Shown piece after piece: positions 1 to 9,646 of a stretch of 64,000 nucleotides of DNA. The first letter of the stretch is position 1, and every line of letters starts with the position of its first letter. The translations under genes were made by a program, and so were the position numbers. The notes under the pieces are model-generated. The model ran no database searches and had not been told where the DNA came from. It saw nothing but the letters and a program-made list of their open reading frames with translations. Source of the DNA: Gracilariopsis chorda (lineage: Eukaryota > Rhodophyta > Florideophyceae > Gracilariales > Gracilariaceae). The DNA lies in assembly GCA_003194525.1 (NCBI GenBank), contig NBIV01000028.1:248001-312000 (forward strand), written 5' to 3'.

Positions 1-324
1 CAAATACAGGACTACGCATCTTTCCCATATTCATTTTTTCTTCGTCATCACACCTGAAACACTCTTCTGGAAGGTTGAGGAAGTAGTCAGATGCCATCGT
101 TTCAGGGACTTGGTAGGTTTAAAGAATTGTGAATCCATCATAGTTTGGAGGCCAAGGGCTCTGATTGCCATCCATGTGTATAGTTCAAAACAGATGGCAC
201 CTTACACCAGTTTTTGTGACCTTCCTTGGAGCAAAACCATAGTCCGCAGCCATACCTGTAGCGCTTGTTATAGCATAACAACTACAACTATACACATCAC
301 ATTGCTTTATGTATCCCAGAACAT

Positions 325-1081
325 CTAACATGAAGTCTTGTTTTGAACTTTCGCAAGAGCTTTCTCACCCAGAACAATATATTCAAATGCATTCTGAAAG
401 AATGTGACGAGATTGTCTGGACATTTGCATCCATAACTATCCCTGAAGTAACTTGTTGCCATGTATTGAAGCGCACTGCGTGGACCAAAAAACCACCGTG
501 CAATAACAATTCCCCAGTGAACATCCTTCAGATGAATGGGAACAAAGACGCTGTTCACTGATTTTGCATCACCGGTGACGTTCACTTTGAAAACTGTCCA
601 AGATAGATTGGCTCTGCAGCAGCTACGTTTTCACGCGTTTTGCATACGATAACAATGTAACTCCCGTATCACAACTACAAAAACAAACGCCAGAGATAGG
701 TCTCATATCCATTAATGCCACGGTTATGAAATTAGAACAGAGGTACAATTCTGGCCGAGCCCTGTTCACAAAAGACAGTGGGGTCGTTTCAAGCTCTCCA
801 GCTGAAACGGTGTTATCTACATGATTGTGTACTTTTCTAAACCGCTGCGAATTATTGGTCAACCTCAGTGTTCCATATACTTCAAGATCTTTATAAAGTG
901 CTCTGCAAATACTTGATACTGGATTATATGCATCGAGCTCGAGCAGTCGATCAAATTCATGCTCTGTAGATGCTGCAGGAAAATGATGAGGACACAGAAA
1001 CCGTAGGTTAGATATTGATTGGCATGTTCGAGATTGCTGTATATGAATGGGAAGGAAAGGTATATCTACTGCAGTTCTCAT
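325..1081 (-). pseudogene. Ulp1-like (C48) cysteine peptidase domain, broken
   Basis: Two minus-strand frames read as consecutive parts of a Ulp1/SENP-type domain. The first (1081-623) contains LCSNFITVALMDM, which resembles the stretch where Ulp1 enzymes bind the modifier tail. The second (585-325) contains VFVPIHLKDVHWGIVIARW, which matches the strand carrying the catalytic His-Trp pair. The frames differ by one register, so at least one frameshift separates them. I cannot place a convincing catalytic Cys after the HW motif; the segment with CKC near the end is a poor fit. A Cys/His-rich stretch in another minus-strand frame (1401-1132) may be an upstream part. Such domains occur in SUMO proteases and in some Mutator-like transposons. 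Which one this is cannot be told from here. Confidence 0.5.
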
Positions 1082-1680
1082 CCAAAGATTGGTGGGACAA
1101 TAGTAAAAGAAAATTGCTCAAGCTCTTGAGATTAGATGTAGATAGAAGCCAAAAATCGTTGGTTGTGGTTTTGATAGTTTTCAAAAATCTCTACGATCAT
1201 ATTCGTGAACATTACGCTTTGAAGGCAGTGCTTGTGAAGTCCCTGACCATTCTCATAGTCCCATCCGCAACACAAGCGATGACATGGACAGAAGCTATCG
1301 AGTGAGTGTCTTTTAATGCCTGAGCCTACTACTGCTATAGAGCGAGACGCCAAGTACTGGGGAGCTACTGTTAGGGAGAAGATTGGACGTGAGGGAATCA
1401 TGGTAGCGTGTATGTCTGAGACTACGCTTCTGATTGGTCGCCACTTTTACTTCGGCGACGTTTTGTCGATTGGGCACTTGCCCCTTCACGCTGTGTAAAC
1501 GTAGCGTAACGCAATAAAAGGCTACATGTGACGGCACAACATCCTCTGGTGGAGGCCATCGATCATGCCTTCTCTCAATAGTGGTTTTGAATTAGCACCA
1601 AAGTCCTTGTTTTTTAGCCTGCGATTTTCGGCCTGTTCTTATCTCGCATGAGTATCTGTTTTTTATAAAATCCACACAAG

Positions 1681-2930
1681 ATGTCTTTTCTATCTCACCA
1701 CTACCCCAGAAAGACCAATGACGGCGATGACTACCTTGACACTGCTGTGTCGTTTATGTCGTTATTTTTAGCGCACCAACAGCACACGTCTCAGATGCTG
1801 GCTGCAGCCCAATCTGCAGCCCTAGCCCTTTTGTATCCCGGTGCGCACGTTGCAGAAATCAGGGACGAAGAAGAACTGCGAACGAAGCCCGGTCGCAGTA
1901 ACAATTTGTTCTCAAAGAAGGCTACGTATGTCCTCAGAGAGCAGTCAAACTTCTACAAAAAATTGCGTTATCATGATGAGAATAAATATTTGTTCAAAAA
2001 GACTAATCATTTAACTATATCAGAATTTGACGCTCTGCATGAGGTAGTGGCACAAGAACTTAGCAGAACCCTAACGTACGGGATAGCTTTAAAGAAGGCA
2101 ATCATGTCCCAAGAAAGAGGGAATTAGATACGTTAGAACGGTTGGTCTTCTTCTTCGACAGTTCAGGAGGATCAAATGAAGGAGGACAAAGATTGGAACA
2201 TATGGGTATAACATATGTTTGTTCTACGGGGACTTTTTCGAATTAACATAGATACGCACTTTTTGCTTCGCAAAAAGGTCTTGGCGCTGCATCACCCAAG
2301 ATTGTACGGTGGCCGAACACTGAAGAAAGATTGAATATGAAGGACTTTCTGATTGGCTTCCCATTGTTCTTCTTCTTTGTCGATGAAAACCAAAACAAAC
2401 GATGGAGACCAGGCAACAGCGACGAACAAACATGATTGTATGATGGATACAAGAAGTTTCATTTCTTTTCGATCCTTGTGTTTTGCGATATAATGGGAAG
2501 GTTTATCGGCGTACAGATCACGGACCATGGCATGAAATCTGATCGTTCTCTATACACCAGCTTTGATGCGCACTCTACCCGTGAGGCTTATTTATCAAAC
2601 GGGCAACATAGGATGACGTTCTTCCAGCTGGAACATCAGTGAAGCCAACCAGCCGAACCGAACCCAATAATCTCTTCTAGTAACACTTCCTTCTCACCCT
2701 CAGCAGTAGGTACAGGACGGCGTACTTCTCTAGCATCCTTCTCTACGAGATTACAATACGAAAAGGAACTGCCTGACGAACTAGAGTTGTCTGAAATTTC
2801 CCGAATAATAGCTATAGCATTTGGTCTAGCCATGATGAAATAGTTGGGAAGACATTGCTGGAATCTTCTGGTGCCGTCATGAGACATTATAGAGACACAA
2901 AAATACCCTAAGAAGGACAGTACCTTTGCC
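1681..2930 (+). mobile_element. PIF/Harbinger-like transposase remnant
   Basis: The first 148 codons (1681-2127) form an open frame with an N-terminal segment typical of Harbinger transposases, including the ISEFDALHEVV stretch. After frame changes, the DDE_4-type core is readable at about 2430-2640: CLYDGYKKFHFFSILVF then CDIMGRFIGVQ. This is the usual 'DG.K..HS....v.D..G' block that holds one catalytic aspartate. Beyond 2640 only short matches remain. A TATAAAA at about 1664 lies just ahead of the ATG. No terminal inverted repeats were recognised. The element is an old non-autonomous relic. The core motif gives the family confidently; the boundaries are approximate. Confidence 0.6.
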
Positions 2931-3697
2931 AAGCTGGTCTTTCATGGCAGAGACGTCTTTGATGACGGGTTGTTGTGGTTTGTTGCCTAGAACTAGTATG
3001 AAAGACTACAGATTATACCCCTAGCCTAATTTTCTATAAACGCCAGGGGTAAGCAGCCTCCAAGCTAAATCCGGCTAGACCACTTCTCCTCTCTTTGGCG
3101 AACATCACCTTGTCTTAGAGCTGTCTGCTCCTCCTTGCCTCCAAAACTACTACACCCCACTTTCTTTCCCTAACTGTTCAGCTCGGTCTGTTGTAAATTG
3201 TGACAGACTTGCCTGCATCGATCTGTTACGAGACTAGCCGGAGTATTCATTAAAACTACATAGCGTCTGCTGAACCAAAATTGCCGGTTGGGAACGATAC
3301 CAAGATTGCTGCAATTCACGCACTAGAGCTAAGGTTTTGGTCGTGCGTGTATGGCGAAGTCTTTTGCATCTATGTGGTGCTAGACCTAAGGTTTTGGTCG
3401 TTCATGTGTTGTCACTATTGCTTTTCTCTATCGCTAATAGTGGGCTCTTGTCCTGTGTACGCTTTTATCATCATCTATTTACGCCTTGCCTTAGTCGAGG
3501 CCGTGCATTTCTTGTGCCTGCCGCCGCAGTACTCAGGTTTCTATGAATACTTTTGGTCTACTATGTATTGGCGTTGCATGCCAGTGCTGGTCCTCTCGAG
3601 CAACGAATATATTTTCAATATACTCTCTAGAAAAGAAGGGTGCAAAAAGGGCTGTTGTCGTCCGGTGTCGCGACATCTTGCAGCATGACACTCACAA
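2931..3697. other. No supportable gene
   Basis: A Cys/Phe-rich plus-strand frame runs from 3281 to 3688 but shows no domain, and part of it repeats itself: the phrase AAGGTTTTGGTCGT occurs twice, about 60 bp apart. I see nothing else here. Confidence 0.4.
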
Positions 3698-3877
3698 TGT
3701 GAGAGGTGGAGTTTAAGAGAGTTGCATTGCAACTCTCTCAATTACAAAGGAGCCCCGAATTTATATTGCATTCCGTACTCTATTCCAATTATGCTCACAA
3801 ATAATTAGAAGATAGAGTCTATAAAGGGGCGGCCGGCGGCGCAGTCTGTGATTTCTGCTGGCCACAAAACTCGTTTT
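3698..3877 (+). repeat. Left LTR-like repeat of the Copia fossil
   Basis: About 150 bp align clearly, and weaker similarity continues to about 180 bp, with 24755-24935. It begins TGTGAGAGGT, contains a palindrome centred on TTGCATTGCAA, and has a TATAAAGG box near 3819 followed by a GC-rich stretch. This is the arrangement of a U3 promoter in a short LTR. The right edge is uncertain. Confidence 0.65.
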
Positions 3878-5104
3878 ATGGTCGCATCGCTCACCCATCT
3901 CTCGACTGCAACCCCAAACTGTCCATATTTCCACGTCAACCCCCCCCCCCACCTTCCTCGATCTCCACTCCAATCCTTCCCCTCCCGGCATCAACCCCGT
4001 ATCCCTCTCCTTATCATAGCTCTGCAACGCACTGCTCATTTACCCTAACCCCTCTGGAGACCATGGACTTCATTTTCGGACCCCACGCCTGCAGGCTGTA
4101 CTTGGTCATTACTACTACTTCACAGGAACACCAGCGTTGATTCTCTTTCTCTTTTTGAGACAAACTCATGCACCGTGAACGATACTGTCTGTCATTCCAT
4201 TCCAGCAACTCAAAATCGGCTGTTTCTTTCTACTGATAACCGACACGTTGAAAACCGACATTGGAGTGACACATTGCACCAAGGCGACAGAGAACAGGGT
4301 AACGACTCAACAACAACTCAGATTTCAAATCCTGGTCCAAGGAAGTTATTTTTTTAAAAGAAGCTTGTGTCTGCACCCCGGCGATTACAACTACTTCACT
4401 TAATTTGGGCGTTCAACCTCCCTTTTCGTTTTATAAAACTAAGGCCAAACAGCTTGCAAGCCGAGTACCGGGATGGGAGTCAATTTGGCACTTGAAGTAA
4501 TCCTTAGGATTTGATATCACACCGGATACCCGGTTCAGCTGGGGTGTGCTCTGTCTGCTTTTGGTGATATGGTGTGTCGTCGTTCAGCCAGAGCTGTTCA
4601 ATGAGCCTCTTTCTTCAGTGACCAACAAAGCCACGCTCGAGTCTTGCAAGAAACTAAAAGGGGTCAACTAGTGAAAACTTATCTTCAGATAGTAACCTTC
4701 CTTGGACATTCCGTAGAGACTAAACGCACCTTTCTCTTGTTCTTGCAGAGCTTGGAAGGCTGCAAAAAGTCTTGACTCACCGGGCGAGAGTACCCCGGGC
4801 CCAGAGGTCAAACATCTAGGGTAGCAGAGGTAGGTTCTTCTGTGAGTGCGCCCGAACAAAAGAAGACTCCAGAAAAAAACCTCGCTAGCTAGAGTTCAAG
4901 CAGACTATCATAAGGAACCTCCATTACCATTGTTCATCACCCTTATTTCACTCTTAACGCAAACAGATAATTCGAAGTAGAGAAGAAGGCAAGAGAACAA
5001 TCCCATGCCTTAAGGGATCCGCGGAATATTACACATGGAGAATATATGTTCGATACATAACAAACGCTGACCAAGTTCTCTTTCTAGTAACGGATACCCG
5101 CCCA
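3878..5104 (+). other. Copia leader region, no gene read
   Basis: This lies between the left LTR-like repeat and the first gag-like segment, so it should hold the leader and the start of gag. I could not read a convincing protein in it. A run of nine or more C residues near 3939 and short open frames are all that stand out. Confidence 0.4.
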
Positions 5105-5374
5105 TTGAGAAGGGAGAGCTCTGCCCAAGCTCGCTGCCGATGGGATGACACGGATAGAAAAGGACGATCACATATTTTGCAGAACCTTGGTACTCAGTTA
5201 ATTGTTGCCGTATCAAAGCGTCTTGAAAGAACGCAATGTTCTGCATTAGACGTTTGGACCAAGCTTGAGACTGCTTCCAAAAAGGACAACATTCAAACGA
5301 AGATAAATCTTCAACAAAATCTCAAAAGTCTTGTGTTCAAGGATGACGTGAACATTCTCGAACATCTGCACGAT
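5105..5374 (+). pseudogene. Copia gag-like segment, left of the insertion
   Basis: The frame shows the pattern of the UBN2/gag domain of Copia elements: a tryptophan followed by a leucine (DVWTKLETASKKDNIQ), then a Lys/Leu-rich helix and a turn leading to EHLHDI. The segment stops where the terminal repeat of the inserted transposon begins. Fossil, part of the element 3698-24935. Confidence 0.55.
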
Positions 5375-5376
5375 AT

Positions 5377-5400
5377 CGTCTGTGTTCTCGGAACGCTGGT
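5377..5400 (+). repeat. Left terminal inverted repeat of the 15.6-kb transposon
   Basis: It begins CGTCTGTGTTCTCGGAACGC. It matches the right end read on the opposite strand at 20 of 23 positions when the bordering AT is included, then similarity fades into GCTAGTTT-rich sequence. Confidence 0.8.
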
Positions 5401-5675
5401 ATTTGGGGCTAGTTTGGTCTGATTGAAATATGTCGTCCAAAACTTCTGCAGAAAATGACGGATCGCGAATGCAGAGGTATTTTCGTTAATTTTTTAGAGT
5501 GCCAGCTAGTTTTCGCATTCGATTCTAGCACAGAGTCTTCCATATTATGAATGCAAAACGAACGCAAAAGACGTCGCTAGTTTACCGTGGAGTTTTGTAT
5601 GTCATTCGCTAGATGTGAATTACGGGTCTGGAGCTTAAGAACCGCTCTTACCAACCCATATCACGACGAAACCCA

Positions 5676-6518
5676 TCAAAACCACTCTCCACCGAGAGGC
5701 GGCTGCGTCTCCGTCTCCGGGAACGTCAGTTTGAAGAAGTCGTCCGGTACGCACTCCTCTTTCTCCTTCTTCACTCTGTTCCCCCAACGTCCACAACGCC
5801 TCTCCTCATCAACCTCACCATCCACCTCCCACCTCCTCTTGCGCTGATCACCCAAGATTCTCTTTGCCTCCCTCGCCGCCTCTCCTACACTCTTAAACCC
5901 ACGAGTCCCCTTTCTAGCGCCCTTCTTCGCATCCTTCCCTCCATCCACTCCACGCTTACCGCATCCCTTCAAGTCCTCTCTCACTATCGGCCTCTTCTCC
6001 CCAACCATCCCCTTGCACACCTCCCCCTCGCTCTCCGCAGTCTCGGCCACAAACCGTACCCCCTCCTTCTCGAGTTCCCCATCAAAGCCCCCGTCTCCAG
6101 GTCCAAAGCTTATGCCATCGCCACTCACATACCTAAAACCACCCGTCATCTTACCATTCGGCGTCACAGTCACGGGTGAGCCCCGCCGTCCACCACGACT
6201 CTCCCCAACTCCCCCTCTCTCCTTAACCAACTTCTCCACCTCCCGTAGCCGCGTCTGAAACCTTTCCTGCTCCTCTCTCAACCCTTCCACCTCTCGAACC
6301 ACAAACGCTGCAATCTTCTTCCCCATCCCACGCACACCCCTCTCCACCTCCTTCCCCAACTCCCTCACCATCGCCCTAGAACACAACGCAAGCACTCCCT
6401 CCAACCCTTCCTCCTCCGCTTACTCCTGTTCCCGCTTCTTCCGCATCCCCACAGCCACGGCTTCCTCAATCTCCGCAAGGAACTGTCCCCAGCTGCGCGA
6501 TCCGCGGCCACTCGTCAT
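5676..6518 (-). pseudogene. Coiled-coil/basic protein of the transposon, one in-frame stop
   Basis: From the ATG at 6518 the frame reads 32 residues (MTSGRGSRSWGQFLAEIEEA onward), meets TAA at 6422-6420, and continues open in the same frame for about 250 residues to 5676. The part around the stop reads naturally on both sides, so I take this as one gene of about 280 residues with a nonsense change. If the stop is original, translation would need to restart at a later Met. Residues about 35-100 form a Glu/Arg/Lys-rich coiled coil (EVEGLREEQERFQTRLREVE). The rest is basic and Gly-rich and ends PPLGGEWF. No known domain was recognised. It is the outermost gene at the left end. By analogy with second proteins of CACTA-like elements it might bind DNA, but that is a guess. 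Confidence 0.5.
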
Positions 6519-7157
6519 CTCAAACACAACACAGCTCAAAGAAAGCGGCAAGGATCAAAAGAAGTGGTAGAGATCGAAATAAGTGGAAAGCCCCCGGTGA
6601 GAACCTCAGGCGCCAGCCGCTCCCGTGCATTCACTTCCCCGCCATTTTACCCCCTTCCAAAAACCCCCATACACTGTATTTCAAAATATCTAGCACTTTC
6701 CGCTTTTACTTTCATTTCTACCCCACCCAATAACCTCTCTCATATCGTCACCCCCTCTCTACACCCCATATGTACCCCTTCAATGCCCAATAAACTCATA
6801 TTCTTTACCTCTACCGTCATCCCACAGCCCCCATTTACATAAACCTCATTATTTCTTCTCCATAACCCTTTCCCCCTTTTCCGCGCACATTCTGGACCTC
6901 TTATACCACTTCTACCAGAAAGTGTTTCTCATCTCCTTCGTCCTCACTTCTCAATATTTTGCATTGAATATGAACAGAAACGCGTTCAAAACGCATAGAA
7001 CAACCGTTTGGTCCTGCCTTTAATCTTCCTTCATCTAGTCGCCATCATCTAGTTCAATAAAGCTATTCTGTTGCATATAAAATCAGACACACCTGCCCGT
7101 TCTCTCTCTCTCCCGTTCTTCATCAACAGTTCCGCCCTTGACCTAGCACCTCTAAAC
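6519..7157. promoter_or_regulatory. Divergent intergenic region with a TATA-like box
   Basis: It separates the minus-strand gene starting at 6518 from the plus-strand gene starting at 7158. CATATAAAATC at about 7073 is a TATA-like box some 80 bp before the plus-strand ATG. The stretch 6650-6900 is unusually C-rich and pyrimidine-rich on the plus strand. No repeat comparable to that at 13.8-14.1 kb was seen. Confidence 0.35.
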
Positions 7158-8356
7158 ATGTTGTTCGAGAACTTTCGCTCCGAACAATACGTCTTCCTCC
7201 ACAATGACGTTCGAGCAACTCTCACGTTCGACATTCTCCCGAACAAAACCTACCTTCGTTTCAACAATTGCTTGAAGCTAGAGTACTGCAGGGACACAAA
7301 CAAGTCATATCTTTCAGGCGCTGCATCCATTCTAAGTGATGAAGTGAAAGCCGAAATGACCAACACTGACCAACTCCTGCGCGACAACCCCTCTGACCCC
7401 CGGTTCTTGCAAAATCACCTTCTACTACAAGACCTCCCATACCTTCGACACATATCCAACTACATTCGTTCCTCTCAATCCCTTTCGAACAATCCATTCC
7501 ATATGGCAAGTCTTCTTTCTCTACTAATTTTCACCTCCCTCCTTTCCTTCGCCATCGGAACTCTTTACGGTGTTTTGAAACCAGTGGTCACCAAATTCCT
7601 TCTATCCGGCCATTCCTCCTGTGAAGCGCAGACTGGATATACCATACTGTACAGTATCATCGAGACAGTACTCCATATCTTGTTGTTCGACTTTGCATTC
7701 TCCCTTCACAAGGAGTTGTTCGGCCCCCTCTCTTTCTGCCCAATGAACCCCACTCAACATTATGGCAGACTGAGCACCATCAGCGCAAGATTCGCAGGAT
7801 TTGCCATAGCTGGACTCCTCGCCTTGAACGCGAACATATTCGCCGCATACGAACTGCCACCAACGCCAGCTTCCCTAGGCTGTTCTATACGGAACGCCTC
7901 CATCGCGTTCTTTCCCGGTGGATTCTTCTTCGCCCTAACAGTCTACTTTGTCGACAGATTGGCCGTGTACGCCCTCACAGGCCACCCGTTCAACAACAGA
8001 GTCCTTCTCCCATATTCGCCACACTATCTCTCCAACATCATACAAATTTTACGTCAACGGCCCGGAAGTCTCTTCGAAGAGCATTGTTCCTGGACGACAT
8101 CGTAATCTCCATTCGCACCTTTCTTCGTCGAGTTGTGCCCGTCTTCTTCGCGCACTTCACTTCGGAGTCCATCCAACCTTCTGCCTTTTCAACCCACAGA
8201 GGTTTCCCTCCACTAGTGACTAAAACTTTATTCATTCTTCTCCTCGTCTGCTCCAGCGCTATAGACTACGAAATCAAATATAGATTCAAGCGATATATTG
8301 CAGCTATCGGAACAAACCCCAGACCCCCAACCTATCGGGTCTTTCCGTACGAATAA
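7158..8356 (+). pseudogene. Multi-pass membrane protein of the transposon, frame change near its end
   Basis: The ATG at 7158 opens 315 residues. The first 110 are soluble and hydrophilic. Hydrophobic segments follow at about residues 116-140 (SLLIFTSLLSFAIGTLYG), 161-182, 207-232 and 247-272 (FFPGGFFFALTVYFVD). After the stop at 8105 the frame two bases on remains open to 8356 and shows two more hydrophobic stretches (RTFLRRVVPVFFAHF and KTLFILLLVC). This suggests the original protein had about six membrane spans and that a one- or two-base indel lies near 8050-8100. No family was recognised. A membrane protein is unusual cargo for a DNA transposon. Its role is unknown. Membership of the element is inferred from position alone. 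Confidence 0.5.
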
Positions 8357-8863
8357 CTTCTAGAACAACAGACCAACAATACAGAATACCTTCGTTGTCG
8401 TAGCCCCTTCATCTTCTATCTTCCGCATTCCCTTCCAGTCGGCGTCTTTGCGCAGCTGTTAAGATTTAGGATATGTGAGCTACATACTATGCTTCTCTTC
8501 TATACCCCATTGTAGAGGTTTTTCTTATAACTATACCACTTTTTAATGTACGCGAGTGAGTTCATTGTACGTTTTAGAAAGCGAGGGAGCTTGAAGTAAG
8601 ATATCCAATGCCAAGGTTCTCCTTGTAGACGACTCCATACACGGTAAGAATTATATTTGGTTCATTCTGATTCAGAAACAAAGTTAGACGCATATTTTAG
8701 TATTAACATATCAAGTGCGTACGTGGAAAGCTGTTTAGATGTCGCGGAAGTACGGTTTTAGTAGAAAATTGGAGACCGAAATATTTGAGGACGGGTTAGC
8801 GTCGATACTAAATATCTCGCGTACTATATCGCGGCTTTGTTCAGAGCTTAACCTATTTTCCCG
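8357..8863. other. Intergenic, no gene
   Basis: AT-rich sequence between two plus-strand genes of the transposon. Nothing beyond short TA-rich stretches that could serve as the promoter for the gene at 8864. Confidence 0.4.
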
Positions 8864-9526
8864 ATGTCGAGTGGGTACATTAGAGATGAAGAACTGCTCA
8901 CTCTTTTGAATGACACGGAAGTCCCCAAAACGCCGCCCAGAGATGAAGCAGATGGTTATGAGGGAACAGAAGAGAAGAAGAAGACTGTTGGGCTAGGAGA
9001 GCTGGGAGTTGGAGTAATGGCTGCGAATGGAGGAGGAGATGCAGGTGGTGGACCGGAGCACAGATTCAGAAAGGATATGAAGGCCCGGGTTAAGGCTTTA
9101 AGTGCCTCGTTTAAGTACAGTTTGTATACTTGTACGACAGATGTAGTGTTTGAGTATGGTGGCCTGTCTTGGAGCGTTTCTGATGGTGGGATCCCACTGG
9201 ACGTGGTTAATATTGTTCGAAATCGGATGAAAATGGCAGGGGTCTTGATGGAGGATCATGTGGAAGGGATCGTGGAGGGCTTGGTGAGGGAAATAGGAGC
9301 AGTTTATCGAAAGAACAATGCTCTAGAAGACAGAGTGACTGTCCTTGAAATGCAGCTTAGAGAGGCCGTTGATATTCAGGTGCACTTGAAAAACAGAGTG
9401 AACGGAGCACAACACGGGGCCGGTGGAGCAGGCGGTGCTCATAGAAGCTGCCTAGGGACGAGGAAAAGAATGGAAGACAAAAGTGAAGATGTGGAGCGAG
9501 GTACTTTCTTGAAGAAGAAACGTTGA
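8864..9526 (+). CDS. Coiled-coil protein of the transposon (220 aa), unknown function
   Basis: A clean open frame of 220 residues from the ATG at 8864 to a TGA, among the few transposon genes here with no visible lesion. The N-terminal 70 residues are acidic and Gly-rich (disordered). Residues about 75-130 look folded. Residues 135-185 form a coiled coil with a heptad pattern (NNALEDRVTVLEMQLREAV). The C-terminus is very basic and ends FLKKKR, which could be a nuclear localisation signal. No family was recognised. The Lys/Arg tail and coiled coil would fit a dimeric nuclear protein, for example one that binds element DNA, but there is no direct evidence for that. Confidence 0.6.
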   Translation: MSSGYIRDEELLTLLNDTEVPKTPPRDEADGYEGTEEKKKTVGLGELGVGVMAANGGGDAGGGPEHRFRKDMKARVKALSASFKYSLYTCTTDVVFEYGGLSWSVSDGGIPLDVVNIVRNRMKMAGVLMEDHVEGIVEGLVREIGAVYRKNNALEDRVTVLEMQLREAVDIQVHLKNRVNGAQHGAGGAGGAHRSCLGTRKRMEDKSEDVERGTFLKKKR

Positions 9527-9646
9527 CAGGTTAAGACATATGTTTCTGATGAAGAAAGAAAAGGACGACTCCTAGCTCTTATGTGCATCATGATATAAAT
9601 GAGACAATGCTTTATTTACGACGGTACTAGAATGTATCTGTCATCG

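Noticed and set aside
3281-3688. 135-residue Cys/Phe-rich plus-strand frame that looks hydrophobic
   Set aside because: It contains an internal short duplication, lacks a domain and has no ordered membrane pattern.
5587-6258. Plus-strand Pro/Ser-rich frames
   Set aside because: These are reverse readings of the coiled-coil gene 6518-5676.
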